DNA of 64,000 nucleotides, from assembly GCA_004322535.1 (NCBI GenBank), contig SCUZ01000064.1, positions 1-64,000 of the forward strand, read 5' to 3'. Within the stretch, counting starts at the first letter, position 1; every line of letters starts with the position of its first letter. A program made the translations under genes and the position numbers. The notes under the pieces are model-generated. The model was given only the letters and a program-made list of their open reading frames with translations, searched no databases and was not told the DNA's origin. Shown here piece by piece: positions 46,745 to 55,731 of the stretch. This DNA is from Rugosibacter sp. GTDB taxonomy: Bacteria; Pseudomonadota; Gammaproteobacteria; Burkholderiales; Rhodocyclaceae.

Positions 46745-47284
46745 ATGCACTCTTCCAGCAAAAAACTCGCCCCGAACAAATATCAATCAATGCGATCACT
46801 CTGGCCCACCCTGCTGATCCCCTGTGTTCTGCTGCTTGCCGCCTGCGGCAGCTCGCCGACAAGGAAAGTCGGCGCTGGTGATACGGTACGTACACGTGCC
46901 GCGCACGAAAAAGCCAGCGAAGTCGTGCTGTTTTCACTCGGATTGATCAATACCGGCTACCGTTTTGGCGGCAAGAATCCGGAGGCCGGGCTTGATTGCA
47001 GCGGCATGGTCAGCTATGTCTTTGACCAGGCGGCCAACCTCAGGCTGCAAGGCTCGGCCGCCGACCTCGCGCGGCTGGGCCGCGCGGTGGACATGGCGCA
47101 GATGCAACCAGGCGACCTGGTATTTTTCAACACCGGTAACCGGCCGCATTCCCACGTCGGCATCTACATTGGCGAAGGTCGCTTCATCCATGCGCCGAAC
47201 AGCCGGGGCAAGGTAAGAATCGACAGCTTGACCAACGGCTGGTTCGCCGCACGGTTTGAGGAAGCACGCAATTATTTTGAATAA
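46745..47284 (+). CDS. NlpC/P60-family lipoprotein endopeptidase
   Basis: Up to 179 residues; the lipobox LLAAC suggests an outer-membrane lipoprotein. The start may be the ATG at 46790 (M-RSLWPTLLIPCVLLLAAC), which gives a normal 19-residue signal. Catalytic Cys in GLDCSGMVSYVF, His in PHSHVGIYIGEGRFIHAP. It cleaves peptidoglycan peptides, like E. coli MepS/Spr. The linker after the lipid Cys (TRKVGAGDTVRTR) is encoded by a dispersed element copy. Confidence 0.92.
   Translation: MHSSSKKLAPNKYQSMRSLWPTLLIPCVLLLAACGSSPTRKVGAGDTVRTRAAHEKASEVVLFSLGLINTGYRFGGKNPEAGLDCSGMVSYVFDQAANLRLQGSAADLARLGRAVDMAQMQPGDLVFFNTGNRPHSHVGIYIGEGRFIHAPNSRGKVRIDSLTNGWFAARFEEARNYFE
46865..46886 (+). repeat. dispersed element copy 11, in the lipoprotein linker
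   Basis: AAAGTCGGCGCTGGTGATAC then GG, read directly as K-V-G-A-G-D-T right after the lipidated Cys segment, a disordered region. Confidence 0.9.
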
Positions 47285-47340
47285 GCAGCTGGTGTCATCC
47301 GCCGCACGAGGCGATGATAGTATGCCGATACATTGAAAGC

Positions 47341-47375
47341 AAAAAACATCCCCGGCATGCCGGGGATTTCATTTC
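47341..47375 (+). terminator. hairpin between the NlpC/P60 gene and the MFS gene
   Basis: A perfect 20-base palindrome at 47348-47367 (arms ATCCCCGGC and GCCGGGGAT) followed by TTTCATTT. Probably terminates the lipoprotein transcript. It lies only about ten bases before the GGAGGA ribosome site of the next gene, so it could also act as a leader structure. Confidence 0.65.
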
Positions 47376-47387
47376 AGGAGGAAGACC

Positions 47388-48728
47388 GTGCAGGAACCGA
47401 AGCTGTTCATCAATGACATCATTGAATCCAACCCGCTGGGAGGATTTCAAAAACTGGTCATGCTGTTATGCGCTCTGGTCATCATATTTGATGGCTTTGA
47501 TGTGCTGGCGATTGCCTATGCCGCCCCCGCCTTGAGCGCCGAATTCAACATCGCCAAAGGCCAGTTGGGCCTGGTTTTTTCGGCCGGATTGATTGGCATG
47601 ATGATCGGCGCCCTGGTGCTGGGTCCGCTAGGCGACAAATACGGCCGGCGGCAGGCGGTTATTGCGAGCGTGGTGATATTCGGCGTGTTCAGCGTATTAA
47701 CCGGCTACATCACCAGCTACCACGAACTGATCCTGCTGCGGTTTTTGACCGGCCTTGGCTTGGGCGGCGCCATGCCCAACGCCACGGCATTGATGACCGA
47801 ATACGTCGCCGGCAAGATGCGCAACATCGCCGTGGCGGTGATTTTTCTGGGCATGCCGATCGGTGCCATTACCGGCGGTTTGCTGGCGGCTCACATCATC
47901 CCGGCCTATGGCTGGTCGTCGATCTTTTTCTGGGGTGGCTGGATGCCCCTGCTGTTAGTGCCCGTGCTGTTTTTCTGGCTGCCTGAATCACCGCGCTTTC
48001 TGACCGCGCAGAACAAGGATAATGATGCCCTGTTGCGCCGCATTGCCCGGAAAATCGCCCGCAACCAGACCATTCCGCCAAGCGCCGTGTTTATTCATCC
48101 CGCTGAAGAAGCGCAGCAACATTCGCCGATCAAGGCGCTCTTTATGCCGGGGTATGCCAGGGACACCCTGTTGCTGTGGGCGGCCTTCTTCTTGAATCTG
48201 ATGGTGGCTTATTTTCTCTATAGCTGGATACCCACCTTGCTGGTGGGCTCAGGCTATGCCCTGGGGCAAGCCTCGACCACCGTGATCCTGCTGAATATTG
48301 GCGGGGCCATCAGCCCGTTTGCGTCTGCCTGGATGATGCGCCGCTGGGGATCCCGGCCGGTGATCGTTGGCTATTTTCTGCTCGGCGCATTGAGCATGAT
48401 GCTGCTGGGAAAACTCTCCGCATCCCTCGCCATGCTGCAGGTCATGGCGTTTTTTGCCGGCTTTTTTATCGTCGGCGGACAAATCAGCCTGAATGCCCTG
48501 GCGAGCTACATCTATCCCACGGCGATTCGTTCAACCGGCATGGGCTGGGCCTTCGGCATTGGCCGCTCCGGCTCCATCATCGGGCCTGTGCTGGCTGGCA
48601 CCCTGATCGCCATGGCCCTGGGGCTGGATGTTTATTTCATGGTCTTCGGCGCGGTTTGCGTACTCACCGCGACAGCCACCCTGTTTATTCGTCGCCATGA
48701 AAAACCTGTTGAGACGGAAGATCAATAA
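47388..48728 (+). CDS. MFS transporter, aromatic acid/H+ symporter (AAHS) family
   Basis: 446 residues, twelve predicted helices, GTG start behind a strong AGGAGGA site. The AAHS signature DGFDVLAIAYAAPAL in helix 1 and the loop motif GPLGDKYGRRQAVI are clear; RFLTGLGLGGAMPNATALMTE in helix 4. Relatives (PcaK, BenK, MucK) import 4-hydroxybenzoate, benzoate or muconate. No aromatic catabolic gene is in the window, so the substrate is open. It is flanked by a hairpin upstream and two dispersed elements downstream. Confidence 0.92.
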   Translation: MQEPKLFINDIIESNPLGGFQKLVMLLCALVIIFDGFDVLAIAYAAPALSAEFNIAKGQLGLVFSAGLIGMMIGALVLGPLGDKYGRRQAVIASVVIFGVFSVLTGYITSYHELILLRFLTGLGLGGAMPNATALMTEYVAGKMRNIAVAVIFLGMPIGAITGGLLAAHIIPAYGWSSIFFWGGWMPLLLVPVLFFWLPESPRFLTAQNKDNDALLRRIARKIARNQTIPPSAVFIHPAEEAQQHSPIKALFMPGYARDTLLLWAAFFLNLMVAYFLYSWIPTLLVGSGYALGQASTTVILLNIGGAISPFASAWMMRRWGSRPVIVGYFLLGALSMMLLGKLSASLAMLQVMAFFAGFFIVGGQISLNALASYIYPTAIRSTGMGWAFGIGRSGSIIGPVLAGTLIAMALGLDVYFMVFGAVCVLTATATLFIRRHEKPVETEDQ

Positions 48729-48744
48729 CGTAAAGCCCAGCGAA

Positions 48745-48770
48745 AAAAGTCGGCGCTGGCGAGACGGCGA
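48745..48770 (+). repeat. dispersed element copy 12, intergenic
   Basis: AAAAGTCGGCGCTGGCGAGA then CGGCGA, 17 bases after the MFS stop codon. A near-perfect core. Confidence 0.9.
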
Positions 48771-48928
48771 AAACCATGACGCCCTGGTTGCCAGATGAAC
48801 GGCATTGGGGACGTCCCTAATTGCCCCAGGCAATCGCAGCGATCATGCTTATGTTGATTGGATGAAGCACCATGCCTTTTGCATGACAAGCGCCGCTTTT
48901 CCGAAAAATCTTGTCCAGAGGCGGATTC

Positions 48929-48976
48929 AAAAGTCCGTCGCTGGACGGTGCTGGTGATCCGCCGCGCAGCAAATAC
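48929..48976 (+). repeat. dispersed element copy 13, intergenic, with inner duplication
   Basis: AAAAGTC, then an extra 10-11 bases (CGTCGCTGGA), then CGGTGCTGGTGATC and CGCCGCGCAGCAAATACC. The inner piece looks like a partial second copy of the core. It shares the CGCCGCGCAGCAA tail with copy 1. Confidence 0.8.
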
Positions 48977-49045
48977 CCTCAAAGCGCTATTTTGGGTCAT
49001 ATATTCACGGCATTTGCTTTATATCAAGCTACAGCCACCAAGCGC

Positions 49046-49073
49046 TTGTTATCTTCCTTGCAAGCCGTACAAT
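49046..49073 (+). promoter_or_regulatory. possible sigma-70 promoter of the 49113 gene
   Basis: TTGTTA and TACAAT separated by 16 bases, 40 bases before the start codon. Reasonable but unremarkable match. Confidence 0.4.
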
Positions 49074-49112
49074 CAAAAAACGAATCTACCAATAACCAGC
49101 GAAAGGAATGCC

Positions 49113-49499
49113 ATGTCGCACTACCACGCCGTTGTATGGATTGATCACGCCGAAGCACACGTGATACACATTAGTCCCGATGACATCGAATCATCGATTG
49201 TTCGCCCTGGCAAGCCCCATCAGCACTTGCACAGTAAACGCGGGGTCGTTGGTGTGGGGCGTGTACCAGAAGACCAGCACTTCTATCACGAAGTGGTTGA
49301 GGCGTTAAAGGGTGCCGGGGAAATTCTGATCGTGGGCCCGGCGAACGCCAAGCTCAACTTGATCAAGCATATCCATCACCATGACCAGCCGATGAGCAGC
49401 AAGATTGTCGGGGTGGAAACCGTCGATCACCCTACAGATGGACAACTGGTGGCCTACGCTCGCAAATACTTTACGGCAGCCAACCGCTTGCAGTCATAG
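49113..49499 (+). CDS. small eRF1-domain-3-like protein ('translational machinery protein')
   Basis: 128 residues. The start M-SHYHAVVWIDHAEAHVIHI has GAAAGGA upstream; the longer frame to 48858 covers non-coding repeats. The core YHEVVEALKGAGEILIVGPANAKLNLIKHI resembles the third domain of eukaryotic release factor 1, seen in bacterial proteins of unknown role often labelled translational machinery or host-attachment protein. Histidine-rich (HIHHHDQP). Function not established. Confidence 0.85.
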   Translation: MSHYHAVVWIDHAEAHVIHISPDDIESSIVRPGKPHQHLHSKRGVVGVGRVPEDQHFYHEVVEALKGAGEILIVGPANAKLNLIKHIHHHDQPMSSKIVGVETVDHPTDGQLVAYARKYFTAANRLQS

Positions 49500-49510
49500 A
49501 ACAGCTAATC

Positions 49511-50287
49511 TCAACGTTCGACAAACGCGCGTTCGATGACATAGTCGCCGGCCACGCCGGTGTGCGGTGAAATCGAAAAACCACGTGCGTCGAGCAAGGT
49601 TGAGCAGTCGGCCAGCATGTGCGGGCTGCCGCAGATCATGACGCGATCATGGGCCGGGTCCAGCGGTGGCAGACCGATGTCGCTCGACAGCTTGCCGGAT
49701 TCGATCAGCGTGGTAATGCGGCCTTGATTGCGGAAGGGTTCACGGGTTACGGTGGGGTAGTAAATCAATTGCTCCTTCACCATGTCACCCAAGAATTCAT
49801 GCTGCGGCAAATCTTCAGTAAACAGTTTGGCGTAGGCCAGCTCGCTGGTGTAGCGCACGCCGTGAATCAGCACGACTTTTTCAAACGCGGCGTAGGTTTC
49901 GGGGTCTTGCACAATGCTCAAAAACGGCGCAAGGCCGGTGCCGGTGGAAAACAGGTAAAGATTTTTCCCAGGCTTCAAATCACGAATCACCAACGTGCCT
50001 GTGGGTTTACTGCCCACCAGTACTGAGGTGCCCACTTCAATTTTTTGCAGGCGCGAAGTGAGCGGTCCGCTGGCGACCTTGATGCTGAAAAATTCAAGGT
50101 ATTCTTCATGGTTCGGGCTCGCAATGCTGTAGGCCCGCAGCAACGGGCGGCCATCCACTTCCAGGCCAATCATGATGAAATGCCCGTTTTCGAAGCGCAG
50201 GCCGCGATCGCGCGTGGTGCGGAAGCTGAATAGCGTGTCATTCCAATGATGGACGCTGATGACTTTTTCAGTTGCAACGGATGCCAT
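49511..50287 (-). CDS. fpr: ferredoxin/flavodoxin-NADP+ reductase
   Basis: 258 residues. FAD motif RAYSIAS, then SGPLTSRLQKIEVGTSVLVG, NADP-binding STGTGLAPFLSIVQDP and VMICGSPHM. The family passes electrons between NADPH and ferredoxin or flavodoxin, for iron-sulfur repair and oxidative stress defence. It converges with the eRF1-like gene (12 bases between stops). The ferredoxin at 6.3 kb is a possible but unproven partner. Confidence 0.95.
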   Translation of the reverse strand: MASVATEKVISVHHWNDTLFSFRTTRDRGLRFENGHFIMIGLEVDGRPLLRAYSIASPNHEEYLEFFSIKVASGPLTSRLQKIEVGTSVLVGSKPTGTLVIRDLKPGKNLYLFSTGTGLAPFLSIVQDPETYAAFEKVVLIHGVRYTSELAYAKLFTEDLPQHEFLGDMVKEQLIYYPTVTREPFRNQGRITTLIESGKLSSDIGLPPLDPAHDRVMICGSPHMLADCSTLLDARGFSISPHTGVAGDYVIERAFVER

Positions 50288-50398
50288 ATTTACTTCCCTG
50301 CTTTCATTTCTGATTCTTCAATGGCCACCATTTTACAAAACCGGCGGCAGTAAGCTTAGATTCTTCTGTTCTATATTTATTCCACAATGCAAAAAGCA

Positions 50399-51304
50399 TT
50401 ACCGGCTGGCGCGCACACCCAGCACCGCGGCAACAGTAACCGCTGTGAGCCCCGCTAATGCGAGCAGCGAGAGGGGTTCGCCCAGCAAAGGCACAGCAGC
50501 GATGGACGCCAGCACAGGGACCAGGCCCATGGTCAGCGCCACGATTTGCGGCCCGAGCTGGCGCACCGCCTGCGCGTAAAGCAGCAAGGCAACAAAAACC
50601 ACCAGCACCCCTTGATACAAAACCTGCAGCGCGATTTCAGCATTTGCGGCACTGGATAGTGCGCTGGGTAGAAAAAACCACCAAAAAGGCAAATACAGCA
50701 GCGCGCCGCCCAACACCGTGGCAACGGTGGCTGTCAATGGCGGCATGGGGTTCTGGCGTAGTAGCAGGGTAAAAATAGCCCATGAAAACGAGGCGCAGAT
50801 AAACAGCAGATCGCCTACCAGTTGCCAGCCGGTGATCTGCCCGCTGGCAGATAATGTATCGGTGGCGATCAAGATGATGCCGGCCAGCACGCCAATCAAC
50901 GCCAGCATTTGCCCACGATTGGGTACTTTTTTCAACCACAGCCAGGCAACAATTGCCGTGGCAAAGGGCAGCCCACCTGGTGCCAGAACCGCTCCGTGCG
51001 CTGCCGGGGCAAGACGAAAACCGGAATAAACGAAACAGGCATAGCCGATGCCGCCAAACAGGGCTAACAGCAGCCCGGTTTTTAACGGTGGCAGCGTGAC
51101 GCGCGGCAAGAAGAACAAAGAGATAAAGCCGCCCATGCCAAGACGTAACGCAGTGACATCCCACGCGGTCAAAACACCCTTGCCCGCAACTCGCGACACC
51201 AGAATAAAGCCTGTCCAGATGCATAGCGTGGCAAGCAGCGCGGGCCAGCCGCCACGTAAAAACGAAGCGGGGCGGAATATACGGTTTGGCGGGAATTCAA
51301 ACAT
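50399..51304 (-). CDS. EamA-family (DMT) permease
   Basis: About 301 residues, ten predicted helices in two EamA repeats (WPALLATLCIWTGFILVSRV and FICASFSWAIFTLLLRQ mark the starts). Drug/metabolite transporter superfamily; substrate unknown. Start near 51304 (M-FEFPPNRIF) or 51319. It is divergent from purT with about 65 bases between. Confidence 0.9.
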   Translation of the reverse strand: MFEFPPNRIFRPASFLRGGWPALLATLCIWTGFILVSRVAGKGVLTAWDVTALRLGMGGFISLFFLPRVTLPPLKTGLLLALFGGIGYACFVYSGFRLAPAAHGAVLAPGGLPFATAIVAWLWLKKVPNRGQMLALIGVLAGIILIATDTLSASGQITGWQLVGDLLFICASFSWAIFTLLLRQNPMPPLTATVATVLGGALLYLPFWWFFLPSALSSAANAEIALQVLYQGVLVVFVALLLYAQAVRQLGPQIVALTMGLVPVLASIAAVPLLGEPLSLLALAGLTAVTVAAVLGVRASR

Positions 51305-51369
51305 GAATTTGGCTATCAATGGTCGGCTAAAATTGGCAATCTAAAGCTGCTTTACAACAAGGATTGGTG

Positions 51370-52608
51370 ATGAAAACAAACGCTCGCATCGGTACGCCGC
51401 TATCAACTAGCGCCACACGCGTCATGCTGCTAGGCTGCGGAGAACTCGGAAAAGAGGTGATTATCGCATTGCAACGACTGGGCTGCGAGGTAATTGGCGT
51501 GGATCGCTATGCCGATGCGCCCGGCATGCAGGTGGCGCATCGCAGCCATGTGATCAACATGGCTGATGGTGCGGCTTTGCGTGCAGTGATCGAAAAAGAA
51601 AGCCCGCATCTGGTGGTGCCTGAAATCGAGGCTATCGCCACGGCGACATTGGCTGAAATTGAAAAGACAAGTCATGCAGGCGCAGGGACCGAGATTATTC
51701 CTACCGCACGAGCAACCCAGTTGACCATGAACCGCGAAGGCATTCGTCGGCTGGCAGCGGAAGAACTCGGTCTGCCGACGTCGCCCTACCGCTTTGCCGA
51801 TTCGCTGGCTGAATTACAAGCTGCAATTGAAGGTGGTACTGATGATGGCATTGGCTATCCCTGCATCATCAAGCCGGTGATGTCCTCATCCGGCAAGGGG
51901 CAATCGCTGATTAAATCGGCAGCGGATGTGGCTACAGCGTGGGACTACGCGCAAGCGGGTGGCCGCGTGGGTGCAGGGCGGGTGATTGTCGAGGGCTTCA
52001 TTGATTTTGATTATGAAATCACCCAATTGACCGTGCGTGCCGTCGGTGCATCGGGTGCAGTGGAAACTTTTTTCTGCGAACCTATCGGCCACGTGCAGGT
52101 GAATGGCGACTATGTTGAATCCTGGCAGCCGATGACGATGTCGGCTGTGGCGCTGCAAAAATCACGCGATGTGGCGCGTGCGATTACCGGCAATCTTGGC
52201 GGACGCGGCCTCTTTGGCGTCGAGCTGTTTATCAAGGGTGAGGACGTGTGGTTTTCCGAAGTCAGCCCGCGCCCGCATGACACGGGGCTGGTGACGCTGG
52301 CCACGCAACGCTTATCCGAGTTCGAGCTGCATGCGCGCGCCATTCTTGGCTTGCCGGTGGATACCCGCTTGCGCCGTGCGGGCGCTTCGGCGGTGATTTA
52401 TGGTGGCATGGATGCCAAAGGCATTGCCTTTGAAGGTGTGGCAGAAGCCTTGCGTGTACCAGAGTCTGATCTGCGATTATTTGGCAAGCCAGAGAGTTTT
52501 GTCAAGCGCCGCATGGGCGTGGCCGTGGCGACAGCGGACACAACCGATGAGGCTCGCGCCAGGGCAAAACTTGCCGCCAGCCTGGTGAAGCCAGTTAAAG
52601 GCGATTAA
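51370..52608 (+). CDS. purT: formate-dependent phosphoribosylglycinamide formyltransferase
   Basis: Uses formate and ATP in place of formyl-tetrahydrofolate for the third purine step. 412 residues, ATP-grasp: [80 protein letters not shown]. Start at the ATG (51370) after AAGGAT; TTG and GTG lie just upstream. No PUR box was recognised upstream. Confidence 0.97.
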   Translation: MKTNARIGTPLSTSATRVMLLGCGELGKEVIIALQRLGCEVIGVDRYADAPGMQVAHRSHVINMADGAALRAVIEKESPHLVVPEIEAIATATLAEIEKTSHAGAGTEIIPTARATQLTMNREGIRRLAAEELGLPTSPYRFADSLAELQAAIEGGTDDGIGYPCIIKPVMSSSGKGQSLIKSAADVATAWDYAQAGGRVGAGRVIVEGFIDFDYEITQLTVRAVGASGAVETFFCEPIGHVQVNGDYVESWQPMTMSAVALQKSRDVARAITGNLGGRGLFGVELFIKGEDVWFSEVSPRPHDTGLVTLATQRLSEFELHARAILGLPVDTRLRRAGASAVIYGGMDAKGIAFEGVAEALRVPESDLRLFGKPESFVKRRMGVAVATADTTDEARARAKLAASLVKPVKGD

Positions 52609-52621
52609 CCCGTACAAAATC

Positions 52622-53701
52622 TTGAGCAAAAGTTTTTCTAGCCGCCTCATCCACTGGCACGCGCAGCACGGGCGGCATGATCTGCCCTGGCAAAACACGC
52701 GCGACCCGTACCGCGTTTGGCTCTCGGAAATCATGTTGCAGCAGACGCAGGTTGTCACGGTGATTCCCTACTATCAGCGTTTCCTCGCCCGCTTCCCCAC
52801 GCTTGAATCGCTGGCGACTGCATCGGTTGAAGACGTCATGCCGCTATGGAGCGGGCTGGGCTATTACGCCCGCGCGCGCAACTTGCACCGGGCGGCGCGT
52901 GCGGTGATGGCGCAGCATAATGGCGTGTTTCCACAAGCACCAGAAGCTATTGCACAGTTGCCTGGCATTGGCCGTTCCACCGCTAACGCCATCGCGGTAG
53001 TGTGCTTTGGCGTGCGTGTGCCGATTCTGGATGGCAACGTCAAACGCGTCCTTTGTCGTGTGCTTGGCATTGCAGGAATCCCCGGCACAGCGGCGCTGGA
53101 AAGTCGGCTCTGGCAACACGCCGAGGACCTGTTACCGAAGTATGATTTGTCCAGAAACATGGCCACCTACATTCAGGCGCAGATGGATTTGGGCGCCACG
53201 CTATGCACACGCAGTCGGCCACAATGCATCGCCTGCCCGTTAGCAGACATTTGCATAGCACATGCCACTGGACGCACTGCGGAATTACCGCAAAAGAAAT
53301 TGCGCCGTGTAACTCCCGAACGTCACGCCACGCTGCTGGTTATCGTGCATGAAAATCGCGTGCTACTGGAAACCCGCCCGCCGGTAGGCATTTGGGGCGG
53401 CCTGCTCTCTCTGCCCGAATTGCCGGCAGAAGAAAATGCTGCTGCCTATGTTGAAAAAAAATTCGGTGCCCGTGTGCTTGTGGCCTCCCCACCGTCGTCC
53501 GGAGATGGATTCAAGACTTTTCTACACATCTTCACCCATTTTCGCCTGCACATCACGCCACTGTTATGCCGTGTGAGCTTGCGCCCGAGTGCAATGGAAG
53601 TAGGTTTCTTTTGGCTCGATTTAACGGCGCTGGGTACCGCCGCATTGCCAACGCCAGTCAGGCGCATTCTCGAAGAACTTAGATTGTCTCAACCTGCATG
53701 A
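52622..53701 (+). CDS. mutY: A/G-specific adenine glycosylase
   Basis: Removes adenine opposite 8-oxoguanine, complementing mutM at 5.4 kb. 359 residues from a TTG start. Catalytic Glu in SEIMLQQTQV, helix-hairpin-helix LPGIGRSTANAIA with Asp in ILDGNVKRV, the [4Fe-4S] cluster CTRSRPQCIACPLADIC (C-x6-C-x2-C-x5-C), and a C-terminal NUDIX-like 8-oxoG recognition domain (LLVIVHENRVLLETRP). It overlaps the convergent Gx transporter gene by 23 bases. Confidence 0.97.
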   Translation: MSKSFSSRLIHWHAQHGRHDLPWQNTRDPYRVWLSEIMLQQTQVVTVIPYYQRFLARFPTLESLATASVEDVMPLWSGLGYYARARNLHRAARAVMAQHNGVFPQAPEAIAQLPGIGRSTANAIAVVCFGVRVPILDGNVKRVLCRVLGIAGIPGTAALESRLWQHAEDLLPKYDLSRNMATYIQAQMDLGATLCTRSRPQCIACPLADICIAHATGRTAELPQKKLRRVTPERHATLLVIVHENRVLLETRPPVGIWGGLLSLPELPAEENAAAYVEKKFGARVLVASPPSSGDGFKTFLHIFTHFRLHITPLLCRVSLRPSAMEVGFFWLDLTALGTAALPTPVRRILEELRLSQPA

Positions 53702-54200
53702 TCAAGTGCGCCGCGATCAAGCCGTTAATCGTGCCGAAAATCAGGGCCGCTGTAGCAAAGAGCGGTGCCAGATAAAACACACCGTCATGCGGCACCAGCC
53801 ATAGCCGCGCCAGCACAAGCTGGCCGCCGATATGCGCAAAGGCGGCAAGCAGGCTGATCGTCACCGCACCAAACCAGCGCCGCGGCAACTGCGCGGCCAA
53901 AAACAACGCCGCCAAACTGCTCACTGCGCCCGCTAACGCAAGAAAAAAACCCGGTGCAAAAAGTTGCCCAATCACCAAGCTGCCCGCCACCACGCGCAAC
54001 AAACTCACCCAGGCCGCATCGCGCCAACCATAGCGCAGCAACACCACCAGCACGATAATGTTGGCCAGCCCTGGTTTGATGCCAGGCAAGGGGCTGGGCA
54101 GCGCAGCTTCGGCCACCGTGAGCGCAATCGCCGCTGCTGTGTAGCGCGCAATACGGCGGTCATCCTCGGTTACCGGCAGTTCAATAACCGAGGGAGTCAT
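53679..54200 (-). CDS. Gx transporter family protein (HepS component I-like)
   Basis: About 173 residues and five predicted helices; glycine-rich segments (GIKPGLANIIVLVVLLRYG). Annotated in relatives as heptaprenyl diphosphate synthase component I or Gx transporter, although it is not a prenyl synthase in proteobacteria. It overlaps the NusG-II gene by about 20 bases. The pair often neighbours ApbE or Rnf genes, not seen here. Confidence 0.85.
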   Translation of the reverse strand: MTPSVIELPVTEDDRRIARYTAAAIALTVAEAALPSPLPGIKPGLANIIVLVVLLRYGWRDAAWVSLLRVVAGSLVIGQLFAPGFFLALAGAVSSLAALFLAAQLPRRWFGAVTISLLAAFAHIGGQLVLARLWLVPHDGVFYLAPLFATAALIFGTINGLIAAHLIMQVETI

Positions 54201-54615
54201 AGCTTGCCTCACCGCGTCCGTTCAATTCCAGCGTGATGTGGTTCGGCGCGCAGATAGCCACGGCACCGGCGCGTGTCAGCCAGCCTTGCTGCACGCAGTA
54301 CTGGCGCGGACCGGGGTCGGAAAAGACACGCACGCGGCCAGGTTGCACTTCAATCACGGTAGTCCCCAGTGGGCCTACTACACGGGTCTTGCTCGCACTA
54401 TTCAGGCTGATCTCAATGATTGTTTGGCCATCGCGCTTAACAATGGCGCGATCCGCCACGCCGCCGCGCCACAGCAGGGTGTAGGACAAAACAACCAGCG
54501 CACAACTTAAAAACAAGACCAGCCAATCGCCCACTTTGAGGTACTTGTGCCACGAACCTGAATAGCCTGCCTTGCTGAAAATTTCGCGCAGATCGTCAGG
54601 TAATACCGCTTTCAT
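54181..54615 (-). CDS. NusG domain II-containing membrane protein
   Basis: 144 residues: one membrane helix (WLVLFLSCALVVLSYTLLW), then a NusG-II beta domain (ETIIEISLNSAS-type strands, GLTTVIEVQPGRVRVFSD-like, CVQQGWLTRAGAVAICAPNHITLEL). No transcription role is implied. It is always paired with the Gx transporter; an electron-transfer or flavin-related role is conjecture. It overlaps rapZ by four bases. Confidence 0.85.
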   Translation of the reverse strand: MKAVLPDDLREIFSKAGYSGSWHKYLKVGDWLVLFLSCALVVLSYTLLWRGGVADRAIVKRDGQTIIEISLNSASKTRVVGPLGTTVIEVQPGRVRVFSDPGPRQYCVQQGWLTRAGAVAICAPNHITLELNGRGEASYDSLGY

Positions 54616-55454
54616 TCTGCCAGCGAACGATGTCGTACCAGCACATTGGCCTGACCCCGAAAATGGTTAGCCAGTTTTTCCGCCAGATAAACCGAACGAT
54701 GCTGTCCGCCGGTGCAGCCGATGGCAACGGTCAAGTAAACCCGGTTATCACGTTTGTAGGCTGGCAGCCACGAAGTGATAAATCGACGGATATCTTCTTC
54801 CATGCGACGCACATCTTCTTCTGTCGAGAGAAAGGCAATCACCTCCGCATCGCGTCCGGTAAGAGGACGCAAGGCAGGATCGTAATGTGGGTTGGGCAAA
54901 CAACGCACATCAAAGACAAGATCTGCATCCAGCGGCAAGCCATGCTTGAAGCCAAACGATTCAAACAACAACGTCAGCCCATGCTGCATCTCCGTCAAAA
55001 TAAAATCCTTGATACAGGCACGCAAGGCATTCGGCCGCAGATGACTGGTGTCGATATGATGCCCGCTGGCCGCAAGAAAAGTCAGCGCTTCGCGTTCATT
55101 CTTGATCGCTTCTTCCAGCGTGACATCGTTACCTGCCAGCGGATGCCGACGACGTGTTTCAGAAAACCGTTGAATCAGGATATCCGTGCGCGTATCCAGA
55201 AACACAAACTGCAACTGGATGCCTTCCGCTTCAAGGCGCTTGATTTGCGGCGGAATCGCTGCAATGGATGAGCCACCACGCATATCAATAGCGACAGCAA
55301 CCCGTTCTTCACCCGTCATGCGCAGATGTTGAACTAAATCAAAAAGCAGCGGCGCGGGCAGATTGTCGACGCAATAGTAAGCCGCATCTTCCATCACTTT
55401 AAGGGCAATGGATTTGCCAGAGCCGGACAAACCGCTGATGAGGACAACTTTCAT
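54612..55454 (-). CDS. rapZ: RNase adapter protein RapZ
   Basis: 280 residues. Walker A GLSGSGKSIALKVMEDAAYYCVDNLP, and DTRTDILIQRFSETRRRHPL; C-terminal YLTVAIGCTGGQHRSVYLAEKLA. In E. coli it binds GlmZ/GlmY small RNAs and steers RNase E, controlling glucosamine-6-phosphate synthesis. It lies downstream of DUF1289 and upstream of the NusG-II/Gx pair. Confidence 0.96.
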   Translation of the reverse strand: MKVVLISGLSGSGKSIALKVMEDAAYYCVDNLPAPLLFDLVQHLRMTGEERVAVAIDMRGGSSIAAIPPQIKRLEAEGIQLQFVFLDTRTDILIQRFSETRRRHPLAGNDVTLEEAIKNEREALTFLAASGHHIDTSHLRPNALRACIKDFILTEMQHGLTLLFESFGFKHGLPLDADLVFDVRCLPNPHYDPALRPLTGRDAEVIAFLSTEEDVRRMEEDIRRFITSWLPAYKRDNRVYLTVAIGCTGGQHRSVYLAEKLANHFRGQANVLVRHRSLAE

Positions 55455-55505
55455 AGTTCAAAGCATAACGGATTGATCAGTAAAATAGCTGCAACCACCC
55501 GATGC

Positions 55506-55715
55506 TTACCCTGTTTTTTTCTGCACGACCTGCACTACAGCGCTGTTTTCAACCGCGCTTGCCGAGCGGTTCGCAACCTTGCCCAATACTTGCTTCTTTT
55601 CAGCGTCCGACATTTGGCTCCAATCCGCAATTTCGTCCAGCGTTCGATAACAACCCAGACACAGATTGCCTTGCATACGACACACGTTGATGCAGGGTGA
55701 GTTAATCGCCGTCAT
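55506..55715 (-). CDS. DUF1289 family small cysteine-rich protein
   Basis: 69 residues. SPCINVCRMQGNLCLGCYRTLDEIADWSQMS: four Cys in C-x3-C...C-x2-C, the DUF1289 (YdhL) signature, probably a small metal-binding protein. The start codon lies inside a dispersed element copy (55706-55731). Six bases upstream of that is the HMG-CoA lyase stop, so the two may be co-transcribed. Confidence 0.9.
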   Translation of the reverse strand: MTAINSPCINVCRMQGNLCLGCYRTLDEIADWSQMSDAEKKQVLGKVANRSASAVENSAVVQVVQKKTG

Positions 55716-55731
55716 GCCAGCACCGACTTTT
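55706..55731 (-). repeat. dispersed element copy 14, between HMG-CoA lyase and DUF1289
   Basis: Minus strand: AAAAGTCGGTGCTGGCATGA then CGGCGA. It begins within the TGA stop of HMG-CoA lyase, and its own ATG (in GGCATGACGG) is the DUF1289 start codon, so it has become part of the gene boundary. Confidence 0.85.

Larger units (their letters stand above)
48729..49112. other. 384-base intergenic region with two dispersed elements and a GGGACGTCCC motif
   Basis: No convincing gene. It holds element copies 12 and 13, a palindrome GGGACGTCCC inside GGCATTGGGGACGTCCC (then TAATTGCCCC, 48804-48827), and a possible promoter for the next gene. Of the longer non-coding stretches it is the one richest in repeats. 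Confidence 0.8.
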
